Shown here piece by piece: positions 34,468-45,293 of a stretch of 64,000 bases of DNA. The stretch lies in assembly GCA_035771175.1 (NCBI GenBank), contig CM069593.1, positions 44,204,241 through 44,268,240 on the forward strand, written 5' to 3'. The position numbers and the translations under genes were made by a program. The notes under the pieces were generated by a model. The model saw nothing but the letters and a program-made list of their open reading frames with translations. It was not told where the DNA came from and ran no database searches. The DNA is from Paratinospora sagittata (lineage: Eukaryota > Streptophyta > Magnoliopsida > Ranunculales > Menispermaceae). Each line of letters opens with the position of its first letter. Positions within the stretch are counted from its first letter, which is position 1.

Positions 34468-36338
34468 ATCCTCATGTGCGGGCTACTGCTCGGGCTGCAC
34501 CGTAGCATTAGACCCCCCATCGAGGGTGGACGCTGATTCCAACCCCCCTCAACGCACGCAGCACACTCATCGGCACCCTCATCCTCACTCCATGCTCCAT
34601 CCTCATTGTTCGCCAGCATAGGAGTCACCACATTCCTTGGTTGGTTTTGCGCAAAAGGAAATTCTTTCTCAAAGAACTTCACATCCCTCGATACAAAGTA
34701 CTCATGTGTTTCTAAATCATACAATTTCCAACCTTTCTTCCCAAAAGGATAGCCAACAAAGATACATTTACGGCTCCTACTTGCAAATTTATCTCCTTTG
34801 TGTCGTTGATTATGAGCATAGCAAAGACAACCAAATACACGAATAGCATCATAATAAGGCACTTTCCCAAACAACATTTCATATGGGGATTTAGTCTTAA
34901 GTAAAGTAGAGGGTGTCCTATTAATCAAGTGACACGCTGCCAACACACATTCACCCCAAAATTTTATTGGTAAGTTTCCTTGAAATCTTAGGGCTCTAGC
35001 CACATTTAAAATGTGTTGATGCTTTCTCTCAACTCTCCCATTTTGTTGAGGAGTCCCAACACAAGAAGTCTAAAAAATAATCCCATTATTTTGAAAATAA
35101 TCATGCAAACAATTAAATTCGGTCCCATTGTCACTTCTCACACGTTTTATCACTTGGTCAAATTGACGTTCAACCATAGCAACAAAATTAAGAAACATAG
35201 ATTCAACTTCCATTTTATTGCAAAGTAAATAGACCCAAACTCCTCTTGAAAAATCATCTACGATTGTCAAAAAATAGGTAGCCCCACACGAAGAACGAGC
35301 CTTGTAAGGCCCCCACAAATCCAAATGAACAAGTTCAAAAATCCTACCAGCTTTATTCGTACTAATTGGAAAACTAGATCTAGGTTGCTTTGCACGTGGA
35401 CACACATCACAAGCTTTATTATTTGTCCTACAAGAATGACTTACAGCCGGAATCATCTTCAATATTTTCTCCGACGGATGCCCCATTCGTTGATGCCATA
35501 ACTCGAACGATGAATCATCATCCACTGTCAAGACCTTCACTTGAGGAACACCACGGAAAAAATAAAGTCCATCCAATCTTTCACCCGCTCCAATCACCTT
35601 CCTCATCGGTTGGTCCTGTATAACACAAATATTATTAGTGAATTGTACAACACAATTTGATTCATCAATTAATTGAGTAACAGAAATTAAATTGCATGTC
35701 AATTGTGGGACATAAAGCACATTGTCAAGCTTCAATCCTCCTGGCAGCACGACACTCCCCTCTTTGTTTGCTTCTGCCGTGTTTCCATCCGGCAAACACA
35801 CCGGGCAGTATTGCACCTTTCTCACATTCTTCAAAATAGAAAAGTCGCACGTCACATGGTTCGACGCTCCTGTATCGATAATCCAACTAAAATGACTGTT
35901 CTTACCATGTAGTCGATCTTTTATTTTGTCGAAGTTCAAAAATGCAAAAAGTTGCTGCAGTTGCGTTGCGGAAACACCTGCAAGAGCCGCAGCGTCGGTT
36001 GCACGCCAGCCGCTGCGAGTGCCATGCGTGCTGCCCAGATGAAGTTCCAGCCCCGCCAGTTTTATGTGCGCGGACAGGCAGTGCACCATGCCCTCTGCCA
36101 CGGCCAGAACCTGCATGTCCACCTCATCTTCCTCTCCGTCCTCCACCACGACCCGGTCCCTTTCCTCCGCGAGGTCGGTCCCCCCACCATTCGGGGAACC
36201 CGTGTAATTGAAAGCAAGAGGATTCGACATGGCCTTCTCTATTACAATGATTGCAAAACTTGTCAGTAGTATCCACAAAACGAGACTTACCACGCGTATC
36301 AGGCTGAATTGCGAATGCCATGATACTATCTCGTCCAT
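34404..36338 (-). pseudogene. Copia 1 protease and integrase
   Basis: The protease motif WIIDTGASNHVTCD appears near 35850. The GAG-pre-integrase zinc region follows (LWHQRMGHPSEKIL ... CDVCPRAKQ), then the integrase core (HLDLWGPY, RSDNGTEF) and RVFGCLCYAHN. A TAG at 35070-35072 replaces what homologues suggest is a Gln codon before TSCVGTPQQNG; the same frame continues past it to 34404. After this a frameshift leads to the reverse-transcriptase frame. It cannot encode an active integrase as it stands. Confidence 0.85.
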
Positions 36339-37029
36339 CCTTGGATAACTCTCCGCAACGCAGTTGTTCCGCTTGAATTACTTGTTGATATGCTCGATCA
36401 AGCGTCGGCAATGGCTCTTGTCCAAGCAGATTTGCTCGAATTGAAGCATATGCTTCATCGAGGCCGATAAGAAAGTGATGTAGATAGTCCTCTTCTCTCA
36501 GTTTTTCTACCTGCGTGACTATGCTACACGTGCAACCTCCACACTTACAAACCGGCACTTTCACATATGTGATCAGTTCGTCCCAGATTTTTGACAAACG
36601 ACCAAAATAAATTGCGACAATCTCGGTTTTTTCTTGCTTGCACTCTCCCAAGGACGTTTTTAATTGACATATACGAGTACCGCTTACCACACAAAATCTA
36701 TTTTTGAGATTGTTCCACAGGAGTTGTGCATCATCATATTCTCCAAGGGTCGACCGAACGGACGGCTCAATGGTATTGGTCAGCCATGACACCAACATCG
36801 AATGCACAGCTATCCAATCCTCAAGTTTCTCCTCTGTTGTTGGCTTTAGAACCTTCCCGTCCACAAAGCCAAATTTCCTTTTTGCCTTAAGCGAGGTTCG
36901 AATTGCCCTCGCCCATTCATCGTACTTCTCACCACGTAATTGAATCGGGGTAATGATGTTTCCCGGACCGTCACTCGATCCAAGATGATACGTCATATCC
37001 ACCCTTTTGTCACCCTCTCCGCCAGCCAT
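36124..37029 (-). CDS. Copia 1 Gag
   Basis: A 301-residue capsid/nucleocapsid protein. It begins MAGGEGDKRVDMTYHLGSSD and carries the copia gag core with LRGEKYDEWARAIRTSLKAK (residues about 30-52), which resembles the N-terminal domain of plant copia Gag. A CCHC zinc knuckle, CNHCNREGHVESSCFQLHG, follows near residue 260, and a Gly/Arg-rich tail ends the frame. It is intact as an open frame. The downstream protease-integrase frame overlaps it in a different phase (36124-36338), so the usual single polyprotein is frameshifted. Confidence 0.88.
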   Translation of the reverse strand: MAGGEGDKRVDMTYHLGSSDGPGNIITPIQLRGEKYDEWARAIRTSLKAKRKFGFVDGKVLKPTTEEKLEDWIAVHSMLVSWLTNTIEPSVRSTLGEYDDAQLLWNNLKNRFCVVSGTRICQLKTSLGECKQEKTEIVAIYFGRLSKIWDELITYVKVPVCKCGGCTCSIVTQVEKLREEDYLHHFLIGLDEAYASIRANLLGQEPLPTLDRAYQQVIQAEQLRCGELSKDGRDSIMAFAIQPDTRGKSRFVDTTDKFCNHCNREGHVESSCFQLHGFPEWWGDRPRGGKGPGRGGGRRGR

Positions 37030-37298
37030 GATCTCACGTGGAGGTTAAAGTACTAATCCAAGTGGCTCGCGAACCGAACGGAGTCGCGATGGTAACGATA
37101 AACTAACTGAAATCACTATTCACGCGCACTGTTCACGCGCACTGTTCAAAGCTGCACGCTGTCCAACGCCGCACGCATATTGTTCATGCGCACACTGCCC
37201 AAAGCTGCACGCGCACCAACGTTGCACGCGCACCAACGCTGCACGCCAGTCGCCTGTCGCTGGTCACCGTTCACTGTTCACCGTTCACCGACGCTCCG
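37030..37298 (-). other. Copia 1 leader, GC-rich repetitive part
   Basis: This stretch between the gag start and the captured host pieces holds short imperfect repeats of CACTGTTCACGCG and GCTGCACGCGCACCAACG. It is untranslated and more GC-rich than its surroundings. Confidence 0.6.
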
Positions 37299-37418
37299 GA
37301 TCCGGAGCAGAAGGTAGAGGAAGAAGCCTCAGAAACCGTCGCCACCGACGAAGAAGAAGAAGATACCGGAGCGTAGATTGCTCCGATCATCAAGCTCGAG
37401 GAGATCGCCGTCACTACG
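37299..37418 (+). pseudogene. Captured fragment resembling RanBP1 N-terminus
   Basis: Read on the plus strand, opposite to the copia genes, the 40 codons give an acidic start (TDEEEEDTGA) then, after a TAG, IAPIIKLEEIAVTT. From memory, plant Ran-binding protein 1 begins with an acidic stretch, then EDEDTGAQVAPIVKLEEVAVTTGEE, so the TAG stands where RanBP1 has CAG (Gln). RanBP1 is a cytosolic Ran-GTP cofactor. The piece stops at the end of that motif and the Ran-binding domain is absent. It lies inside the element leader, so it looks like a host fragment carried by the retrotransposon. No function is expected. Confidence 0.65.
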
Positions 37419-37425
37419 CCAAGCC

Positions 37426-37836
37426 AGGGATGGCCGATGACTCTGAGGAAGGGAAGCCCGAGAAGGAGGACGAAAATGGGGAAGAAAGCCACGGGGAAAG
37501 TCTTGGCTCTCTGTTTAAAGATAAGAAGAAGAAACCCATTAATAATGGGAGCTTAGATGCTCGTGTCAATGTAGCAAAAGTTAAGAAAGAGGAGCCCCAA
37601 CATGAAAGTCCCATGTTGAAAGTGACGAGCTTTCCATTAAAAAGAAGCGCTCAAAGAATGCCGAAAAAGTGAAGAAGGGGACAATGAAAAAGAATAATGA
37701 AGAAGAAAAGAGGAAAGCAGTTGTTGTGGAAGAGAACGGTAAGAAGAATGAGAAGAAGGTGTTTGATTTTCCAGGTCAGAAGCGTGACCCTCTAGAGGAA
37801 AGAGACCCATTAAGGATATTTTGCGAATCTCTCTGA
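37426..37836 (+). pseudogene. Second captured host gene fragment, Lys/Glu-rich
   Basis: The plus-strand frame starts at an ATG (37430) reading MADDSEEGKPEKEDENGEES. After a frameshift near 37621 it continues as a Lys-rich stretch and ends with FDFPGQKRDPLEERDPLRIF at 37836, next to the primer-binding site. I recall this final motif as conserved in a family of uncharacterised plant proteins, but cannot name the gene. Composition and motif do not fit any copia protein. With the RanBP1-like piece it fills most of the leader of copia 1. Confidence 0.55.
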
Positions 37837-37841
37837 TACCA
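37831..37841 (-). other. Copia 1 primer-binding site
   Basis: On the minus strand it reads TGGTATCAGAG, complementary to the 3' end of initiator tRNA-Met, directly next to the 5' LTR end at 37842. This is the standard primer for plant copia reverse transcription. Confidence 0.88.
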
Positions 37842-37945
37842 TGTTAAACTCTACCCTCCAAAAACTCTCCCTTTCATTCACAACAATGAAATATATATAT
37901 ATATAACAAAACCTAAAGTAAGGGTAAAATCGTAATATCGTAATA
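37842..37945 (-). repeat. Copia 1 5' LTR
   Basis: The 104-bp partner LTR lies directly beside the tRNA-Met primer-binding site (37831-37841). It is identical to the 3' LTR outside the TA run, which points to recent insertion. Confidence 0.9.
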
Positions 37946-38207
37946 GAATTGTTTGTCACCCTTTGTAATTGCCTCTCCAATGGTAACTAAAATGTTAGGG
38001 ATGGAAGCAAATCAGGTGGAAGAGATAGTTTGTAAATCTGCGACTTTGAAAGGGGCAGTTCCCAAGGCTGAAGGCGTCGCACAGGCTGCCGTTTATCTTG
38101 CTAGTGATGAGTCTAAGTATATTAGTGGGCTCAATCTTGTTATTGATGGTGGCTATAGCACTACCAACACTGCTTTCCCCACTGTTGTGCATGGTAGAGT
38201 TCCTTGA

Positions 38208-39195
38208 AGCCGTGTCAAGAGTACTAGGTTCCTTATTTTGAGCTATGTGGTTGGTGGAATGCTCCACAAGGCATGCCCACAAGGAAAAGGTGTTTGTATT
38301 AGATTCAGTAAAAGAATTTATAATAAATGCTTGTGAGTTTTGAGTGAATAAGTGAATGGCGATAATGTGATAAGTTTTACAGGTAGTTTGGTACTAAAGA
38401 GATGCTTTGTTGAAATTTTCTCACAAAGTAATTTGGGTTTGAATCCATGATCTTCGCTGCTCGCCGGTACCTCCCTTTTTGCATTACCAAGTAATTCTGT
38501 TAGCAAAATCAGCAAAAGAAGTAAAGAAAATTTCAGTCTAATTAAGCTTATTCATGTTGGTTTTAACATTCCAATATGGTTGATATATGTCCATTAAAAC
38601 CTGTAAAAGTTTAAAAACTATGAGAAAGCTGGCTAGAATAACTTATGATGTAACATACATGTCCACATATCATTTATGATACATCTGTCGGTTGAAATGA
38701 TTGTTTAACCAACATTTGAAACCTTGGACTGACACAACAAATACAGTTCAAGGTTAACCATCTTTTGAAACTAAAAAAATGTAAATATAAGAGCAGGATT
38801 TAAGATCTAAATTTGGTAGTTGGTTCTTACATTTTCCTGGATAGATCATCTTCTACGCTTAGATGATAAGAATGATTGTGATGAATGAGATGTCTCATAA
38901 GCCATAAAAATGGTGATAAGCAACTAGTTCTGCAGGTGATTCATTGAGTTTCAGGTAAAAAATGAATCCACCAGCATGTCTCTCTAGTTTTGAATTATTT
39001 CTGGACAACACGTGATAATCCATATTATCATCTGTTAATAAGAAGAATTCAACCAATTCTTACCTATCTCTTGTCCAATAGTATCACTTGGAAGCATATA
39101 TTGATTGGAGATGTGAGTCGTAGCAGAGAAAACGTGAGTTGAAGCAGTCGCCATGCCTAACTCTTAAATGTACCATCACCACTGTCATGAAACGT
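38208..39195. other. Sequence downstream of the SDR gene, no gene seen
   Basis: The first part should hold the 3' untranslated region of the SDR gene. No other coding sequence, RNA or element was recognised before the copia 2 LTR. Confidence 0.5.
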
Positions 39196-39782
39196 TTAAA
39201 CAAAACCCAAGAATGCCAGATGCTAACCCCCACTCCATCTCCTTCTATGCCAAAATCTGCAATAGTGTTTGATGTTGGAGAATTTTCTTTGGGGAAAACC
39301 ATCAACCAAAGAACAAGATCATTCACATTAAATCATTAAGAATCAATAAATTAAAAGCGAAAGCGTGCCTGAATCTATAATGACTGATTCCATTTAGAGC
39401 AGTGCGGTTTGTCTTCCAATCAACACGTTTCCCCAAGAGAATCCTTTAGCTTTTCTCTGTGCTCTATATCTGATGATGAGACGTCAAAAATAGAATAATA
39501 ATGATACGTATGATCTGGGAACCATAACCACCTTTTATAGATAGCTTCTTTGTTATCTATTGATATTTCTATTTAGCCCATCATAAAAATAGAAAGTATC
39601 ATTTAAGTTTCTACACATTAAAGGTCCACATCCTATCAGATATATTAAAGCTGAAATTATCTAAAATTTAGTATATCACTTTTAATTAGGCTTAACTTTA
39701 TTTGACAGTTCGCAATACATAATTATTCATGTATAAGCCCAACGTTGGATTAATGATCCAACGTTGGATTAATGATCCAACA
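39196..39782 (-). repeat. Copia 2 3' LTR (lower limit approximate)
   Basis: On the minus strand it starts TGTTGGATCATTAATCC, directly after the polypurine tract, and contains a duplicated ATCATTAATCCAACGTTGG. A TATA-like CTATAAAAGG occurs at about 39532-39541. The far end could not be fixed because the partner LTR is missing. Confidence 0.55.
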
Positions 39783-40215
39783 ATCTCCCACTTGGGCTAT
39801 ACGTGTAGCTTTATAATTATGCTTTGCAAAAAAATAACCAAAGGACCTCAATTTTGCTGTTATTACCAAAATGTATTTATAACCAATCTGGTCCATCAAT
39901 CATACCAACATAGGATCAAAGCGGTCTTCATTACAGCTGTCGTAATTCAACCCAACAATGGTCACGTATGCCGATACAACTAAATGACATGGATCAAGAT
40001 GTGGATGTGCAGCATGAAAATTTCATGTAATGTGATCTTAACATGTCTATTTCCAACTAGTCCACCCTTAAACCTTAGTGAGATCAAACCATACAAAAAT
40101 CAGAGTGTAAATAAACCAAAACTTTATTTTTGCAGAAAATAACCTCAGAATATCCATAAAATAAAATAACTAAAAAATGTCTATATCATAAATACATATA
40201 AAGTATAAACTCCCA

Positions 40216-40963
40216 CTAAAACTGAATATCATCAATAGACATGACACTCATATGAGCAGTGTGCTCATAAAACACTTTGGGTGGCAATCCCTTAGTAAGC
40301 GAATTTGCAACCATGGAGTTTGTTCCGATGTGTTTTATAAACAATTGTCCACTCTGAACTCTTTCTTTAACAAACAGGAGCTTGATGTCTATATGTTTTG
40401 ACTTCGTCAAGCTCCTGTTGTTGTTGGAATATAGAACTGCTGACTTATTGTCACATAATAACTTAAGTGGTCTTTCAACACTGTCCACTATGCGCATCCC
40501 CATAACAAAATTTCGCAGCGATGTTCCGTGATTGGATGCCTTATAACATGTTATGAACTCTGTTGCCACGGTAGAAGAGGCTATAAGTGACTGCTTAGCA
40601 CTCTTTCAGGAGACAACACCTCCAGCTAGCAGATAGATATAGCCAGACGTAGATTTCATACAATCTTGGCATCCCGCAAAATCAGAGTCAGTATACCCAA
40701 CGAGCTCAAGCTGATCCAACCTCTGATTCATGAGCATGTAGTCTTTTGTTCTTTGTAAGTACCGCAAGACCCATTTGGCTGTTTTCCAATGGTCTATTCC
40801 TGGATTGCTTAAATATCTGCCCAACATCCCAATAACGTACACAATATCCAGACGCGTACAAACCTGAGCATACATTAGACTCCCTACTACTGAGGCATAG
40901 AGAATCTTCTGCATTTCCTTTTCCTCAAAGTCATTCTTAGGGCACTAATTGAGACTAAACTTG
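40216..40963 (-). pseudogene. Copia 2 RT end and RNase H
   Basis: The first frame (40914-40606) shows YASVVGSLMYAQVCTRLDI and YTDSDFAGCQDCMKSTSGY. A TGA replaces the Trp codon expected in VSWKS. The second (40569-40216) shows LLCDNKSAVLYSNNN, SKHIDIKL and the C-terminal LTKGLPPKVFYEH. The sequence is typical of Tork/TNT-type copia RNase H. It is inactive. Confidence 0.85.
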
Positions 40964-43837
40964 TGTGACGCCCCGAAAATTATTTCATCTAGCCCATAAC
41001 CCAATTGCACTTTGCCCAAACTCTATGTGTTGCCTTGATATGGTTGGTGTTTGTTTGATGGTTGTTTAATGTTTGTATAGTTGATGCTTGATAATGTATA
41101 TAAATATGTGTATTATAAATTGTATATGGGTCATGTTAAATTAAAGTATAATGCATATGTTATTATTTATGCATGGGTCCATTAAACCATGAATTGATAT
41201 GGGTTAGGATTGATTGAATAAAAGGATAAATGAGAATGAAAATTTGGTGTGTTAAATGGATTGGACATTTAAAATACATGGAAGCATGAGATTGGTTAAA
41301 GTAAATGTGGTTGGTATGGGTAGTATGAGACCAACACATGTGAAGGTTGGTGCATGAAAGTGGACAAGTGTCCCATGCCCACTTCTCTTCTCCAAGGAAG
41401 TGCTAAAAAGTGAGGTGAGTGGAGGGAATCAAGGAAGTGCTAGAATGAGTGGAGGGAATCAAGTAAGTGCTAGAATGAGCGGAGGGAATCAAGGAAGTGC
41501 TAGGAAGTGAGGTGAGTGGAGGGAATCAAGGAAGTGCTAGAATGAGTGGAGGGAATCAAGGAAGTGCTAGAAAGTGAGGTAAGTGGAGAGAGGAAAAAAA
41601 TAAAAGAAAAGAAGAGAAAGAAAGAAGGAGTTGCTTGAGGAAAATCTCTGCAACGCTTTCATCAAAGAGATTGATCTTCGGGATATATGGTCAGATTGAG
41701 CTCAAATTTTGTCATCAAGTTCGTAGATTCTGGTTCTGCATTCTGAACGGTGGAGATCTTGATTAGAGGTTTCTTCTAAGAGATCTAACCTCTCAAACAA
41801 AGCTGGTCGGAAAGTCTAGATTTCTCGCGCCGTTTCGCTCAAACATATAGATCTCCTCAATCTACTGTTGGATGGATATCAAATTTGGGTATGTAGTTTA
41901 CAACTGATATTTTTGCATTCTGAACGGTGGAGATGTTTATGGATTTAGTATGTTGTGTGATATAGTCATCTGAGTTCGAGTATTTGCGGCAGGAAAGGAG
42001 AAATTGTCTGATTAGAGACTTGTTCATCAAAGATACTTAAATTTTCGGTCCACCGTTGGATTGGGCTGATATTTGGACAGAAGGTTTGTTTCTTCACATA
42101 CTTCAATCTATACGGTTGATTTTATGATTACATATTTCTGTTGGTAGATTAATACATCTGAACAGAATATTAAATGAAGAATTGGTAGGGTTTCTTGTAT
42201 TAGACCTAAATTTAGAATATGAACTTAGACTTTTCCAAATAGCTTGCATATCAACTATGTTGACCTAGTTGTCATTGTTGATGAACCCATGATGCAAAAT
42301 CAGTGATATACATGGCTGAACATGGTGACCTAGTGTAAATCGGCAATATGGCCTAAGTATGGAAAATTTCATATTTTAGGGCTTTTGATACTTTTTGCCT
42401 ACAATCATTGAATTGATGCAACTTATGTTTAATTAAGCATGATTAGGGTTGATTATGCTACTGATTTGGTGGTTGTGACCATATCATGGGTTAGGCCTAC
42501 TTGTGATCAAGTGACCCAATTTGGGCATGTTTATGCCTAAGGAATTGAAAATCAGTATTTTTGATTAATATAATGGTTTATGAATGAGAACTATGCATTA
42601 GAGGCCTAAGTCATGTGATTTGAGTTGAATGATGGGATTAGATGGGATTTAGGCCTATTGTCTATATGTGGGCTGATTTAGGGTTGATGTGTAATGTCTA
42701 TGTGATTGAGCATAGAAATTGATGTATGGTAGGATATTGATGTATGTTTCAGGATCTTGATTGGGTTGATTCGGTTTGGTGGTCGTGTGTGGTTAAATAC
42801 TCTCGCGAGGCTTGGTTGTGAGTAGACTTCATTTATGATTATATCTTTTATGTCATCATATCACTTATATATATTGTATGTTGAAAGCATGAATGTGTTC
42901 TAATGTTTTGAATGATGCATTGATTTGAGAAAACCTTATGACTTTGGTTGGGCCCATCTATCCGGCTAATAGGGGGACTTAACCTTGTCATAGGATGGTT
43001 TTAAAAAAGGAAATGATTGGGGTCAACGGTACGGTGAAATAGACGTGCACTAGTAACCTCAAATAAACACGATTGGGGTCAACGATACGGCGAAATGGAC
43101 GTGCACTAGTAACCCCAATGCATGTGGAATGTGGATCCAAATTGATAAGCTTTTATTTGCATCGAACTTATTATAAATGCTTGATATCTATATGTTATAA
43201 GCTTTTAATCATGCTACATATTGACATGCATACATGATGTGTATTGATGAGTATTGATAGCATATTTGAATTCTATTCACTGGGCACCGTTGGCTCACCC
43301 TCATTTTCCTCTTTCAGGTCCTTCTGTCCCAAATAAGGGCAAAGGAGTAGTCATATCTTGAGGGCCTTGCCTGCGAGAGAATCCAAGGCCTCGATGTGAG
43401 TTGAGAGGCGTTTTGATTGAACTATTTTTTAAATTATGAAGTATTGTATTTTGGATTATGCAATTATAACACTTACCACATTGTAGTATGGGTGAGTTGG
43501 GACTTGTTAGATAGACCATGTGGGCATATGACGGTTTTTATTTGTACCCACAATTTTGGACTTTATGTGTATGTCAATTTTAATGGACTATAGGGATTAT
43601 GATTTTATTTATGGTTCATTTTTATAGATTATCTATTGTCTTGGATGATTAATACGGCTGGTAGTTTTGTTTAGTACCTTTTGATATTATGTCGTTGTTT
43701 GAGATAAGGCTCGTAAAGTCTCAACCACCTCACGGGAGTTGAGGAGTGGTGGGAGATGCCTACGCCGGGCGTCCCGCCCCGGCATTTCGCACGCTATTCC
43801 CTGCGAGGTTGGTGGTCCGGGGTGCGGGGTCGCCACA
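40964..43837 (+). mobile_element. Solo LTR 4, inserted in copia 2
   Basis: Plus-strand copy of the ~3-kb LTR family, 2,874 bp (TGTGACGCCCCGAAAATT ... GGGGTCGCCACA). Perfect duplications ACTTG lie at 40959-40963 and 43838-43842. Compared with the other copies it has only one full ~170-bp repeat (about 41740-41935), which explains its shorter length. Its minisatellite is expanded as ~30-bp units of GTGCTAGAATGAGTGGAGGG (about 41395-41585). Noncoding. Confidence 0.93.
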
Positions 43838-45293
43838 ACTTGTCTCTTTTAGCCACAGGGATATTACCTGATTTGCAATCTTACATGCCATATCGCTTGA
43901 GAACCTTTTCGATACAACTCTTTTGTGATAATCCAAGAATACCCCGAGAGCGATCCAAGTGTATTTGAATGCCTAATACAAAAAAGGCGTCACCAAAATT
44001 TTTTATCTCAAAATTCTTAGCTAGAAGTTTCTTGGTTTCGTGCAATAAACCTATATCGTTGTTGGCAAGTAAGATGTCATCGACATATAAAACCAAAAAA
44101 ATGTGTTTGCTCCCACATAACTTATGGTATATACAACCATCGACCAAATTCATCTCAAAATCGAACAAGATGATCACTTGATGAAACTTGAAATACCATT
44201 GTCGAGATGCTTCTTTGAGTCCATAGATGGATTTTTCAAGTTTGCAAACCATATTCTTTGGGTCGCCCGACATAAAGTTTTATGGCTGCATCAATGTTAC
44301 CATTGAGAAACGTTGTCTTCACATCCATCTGATGTAACTCAAGATTGAAATGCGCCACCAATGCCATTATAGTTCTGAACGAGTTTTTCGACGAAACCGG
44401 AGAGAAAATCTCTTTGTAGTCTATGTTTATTTTCTGTGTAAAGTCATTTGCGACAAGATGAGCTTTGTACCTCTCCACATCACCTTTTGAATCCCTCTTG
44501 GTTTTAAATATCCATTTGCAACCAATGGGTTTCACACCTTCTGGTAATGGGACAAGATTTCACACATCATTGTCCTTCATGAACTTAATCTCTTCATTCA
44601 TGGCAACAATCCACTTATGAGAGTTAGAACTTTGCATGGCTTGACGAAAGTTAATCGGATCATCTTCTATCACTCCAACATCTACCTCATGCTCTTCGAA
44701 ATATACAATGCAGTCGTCTAGCACTACATTTCTCCTCTCTCTAGTGGATTTCCTTAATGACATAGGTTCTTGAGGTGCTAGAGTTTGTTCTTTTGGAACA
44801 ATTTCTTGAATAGGAGGTTCTATGACATTGTCCAGATTTTTTGTGTCTTGAACAAGGTCAAGAATAAGATCCTAATCAGTGCCAATAACACCTGTGGGAA
44901 TATCAACATATTCCTCTTCAAAGACAAAGTCTTTAACTATATCTCCCCCTGCAAACTCGGCATCCTCAAAGAACCGGGCATTTCCCAACTCAAAAATTGA
45001 CTTAGTTGTGGGATCATAAAACTTGTACCCCCCGGATCTTCCAGAGTATCCAATAAAATAACAACTCACAGTCTTTGAGTCCAATTTCTTTTCATTAGGC
45101 CTATAAAGCCTTGCCTCAGCTGGACATCCCCAAACATGCAAGTGTTTTAGACTAGGCTTTTTGTCCATCCAAAGTTCGTAAGGGGTTTTGGTAGTCACCT
45201 TAGTTGAAACTTTGTTAAGGATATAAGTTGCAGTCTTAAGTGCTTCTCCCCAGAGTGATTTTGGTAAGGTAGAATGACTAATCATACTCCTCA
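43838..45293 (-). pseudogene. Copia 2 integrase end and reverse transcriptase
   Basis: Starting from the truncated end at 45293, the integrase tail reads [19 protein letters not shown] and [15 protein letters not shown]. The linker and RT follow with KWIVAMNEEI, IGCKWIFKTKRDSKG, MDVKTTFLNGNI, SIYGLKEASRQWY and LYVDDILLANND, ending at LSQKSCIEKVLKRYGM before the solo LTR. At least two frame interruptions occur (around 44763-44871 and 44236-44273). It is inactive. Confidence 0.85.

Larger units (their letters stand above)
39196..45293 (-). mobile_element. Ty1/copia retrotransposon 2, truncated (with nested solo LTR 4)
   Basis: A minus-strand copia element with its 3' LTR at about 39196-39782 and pol sequence up to 45293. 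There an unrelated LTR-like block cuts it inside the integrase, so gag, protease and the 5' LTR are missing. The polypurine tract (AAGTGGGAGAT on the minus strand, about 39783-39793) precedes an LTR starting TGTTGGATC. The lower LTR boundary is approximate. Solo LTR 4 (40964-43837) splits the pol region. Several stops are present. Confidence 0.82.

Noticed and set aside
37271..37614. Minus-strand hydrophobic frames in the copia 1 leader
   Set aside because: They are antisense to the captured host pieces, and the plus-strand reading gives recognisable motifs.
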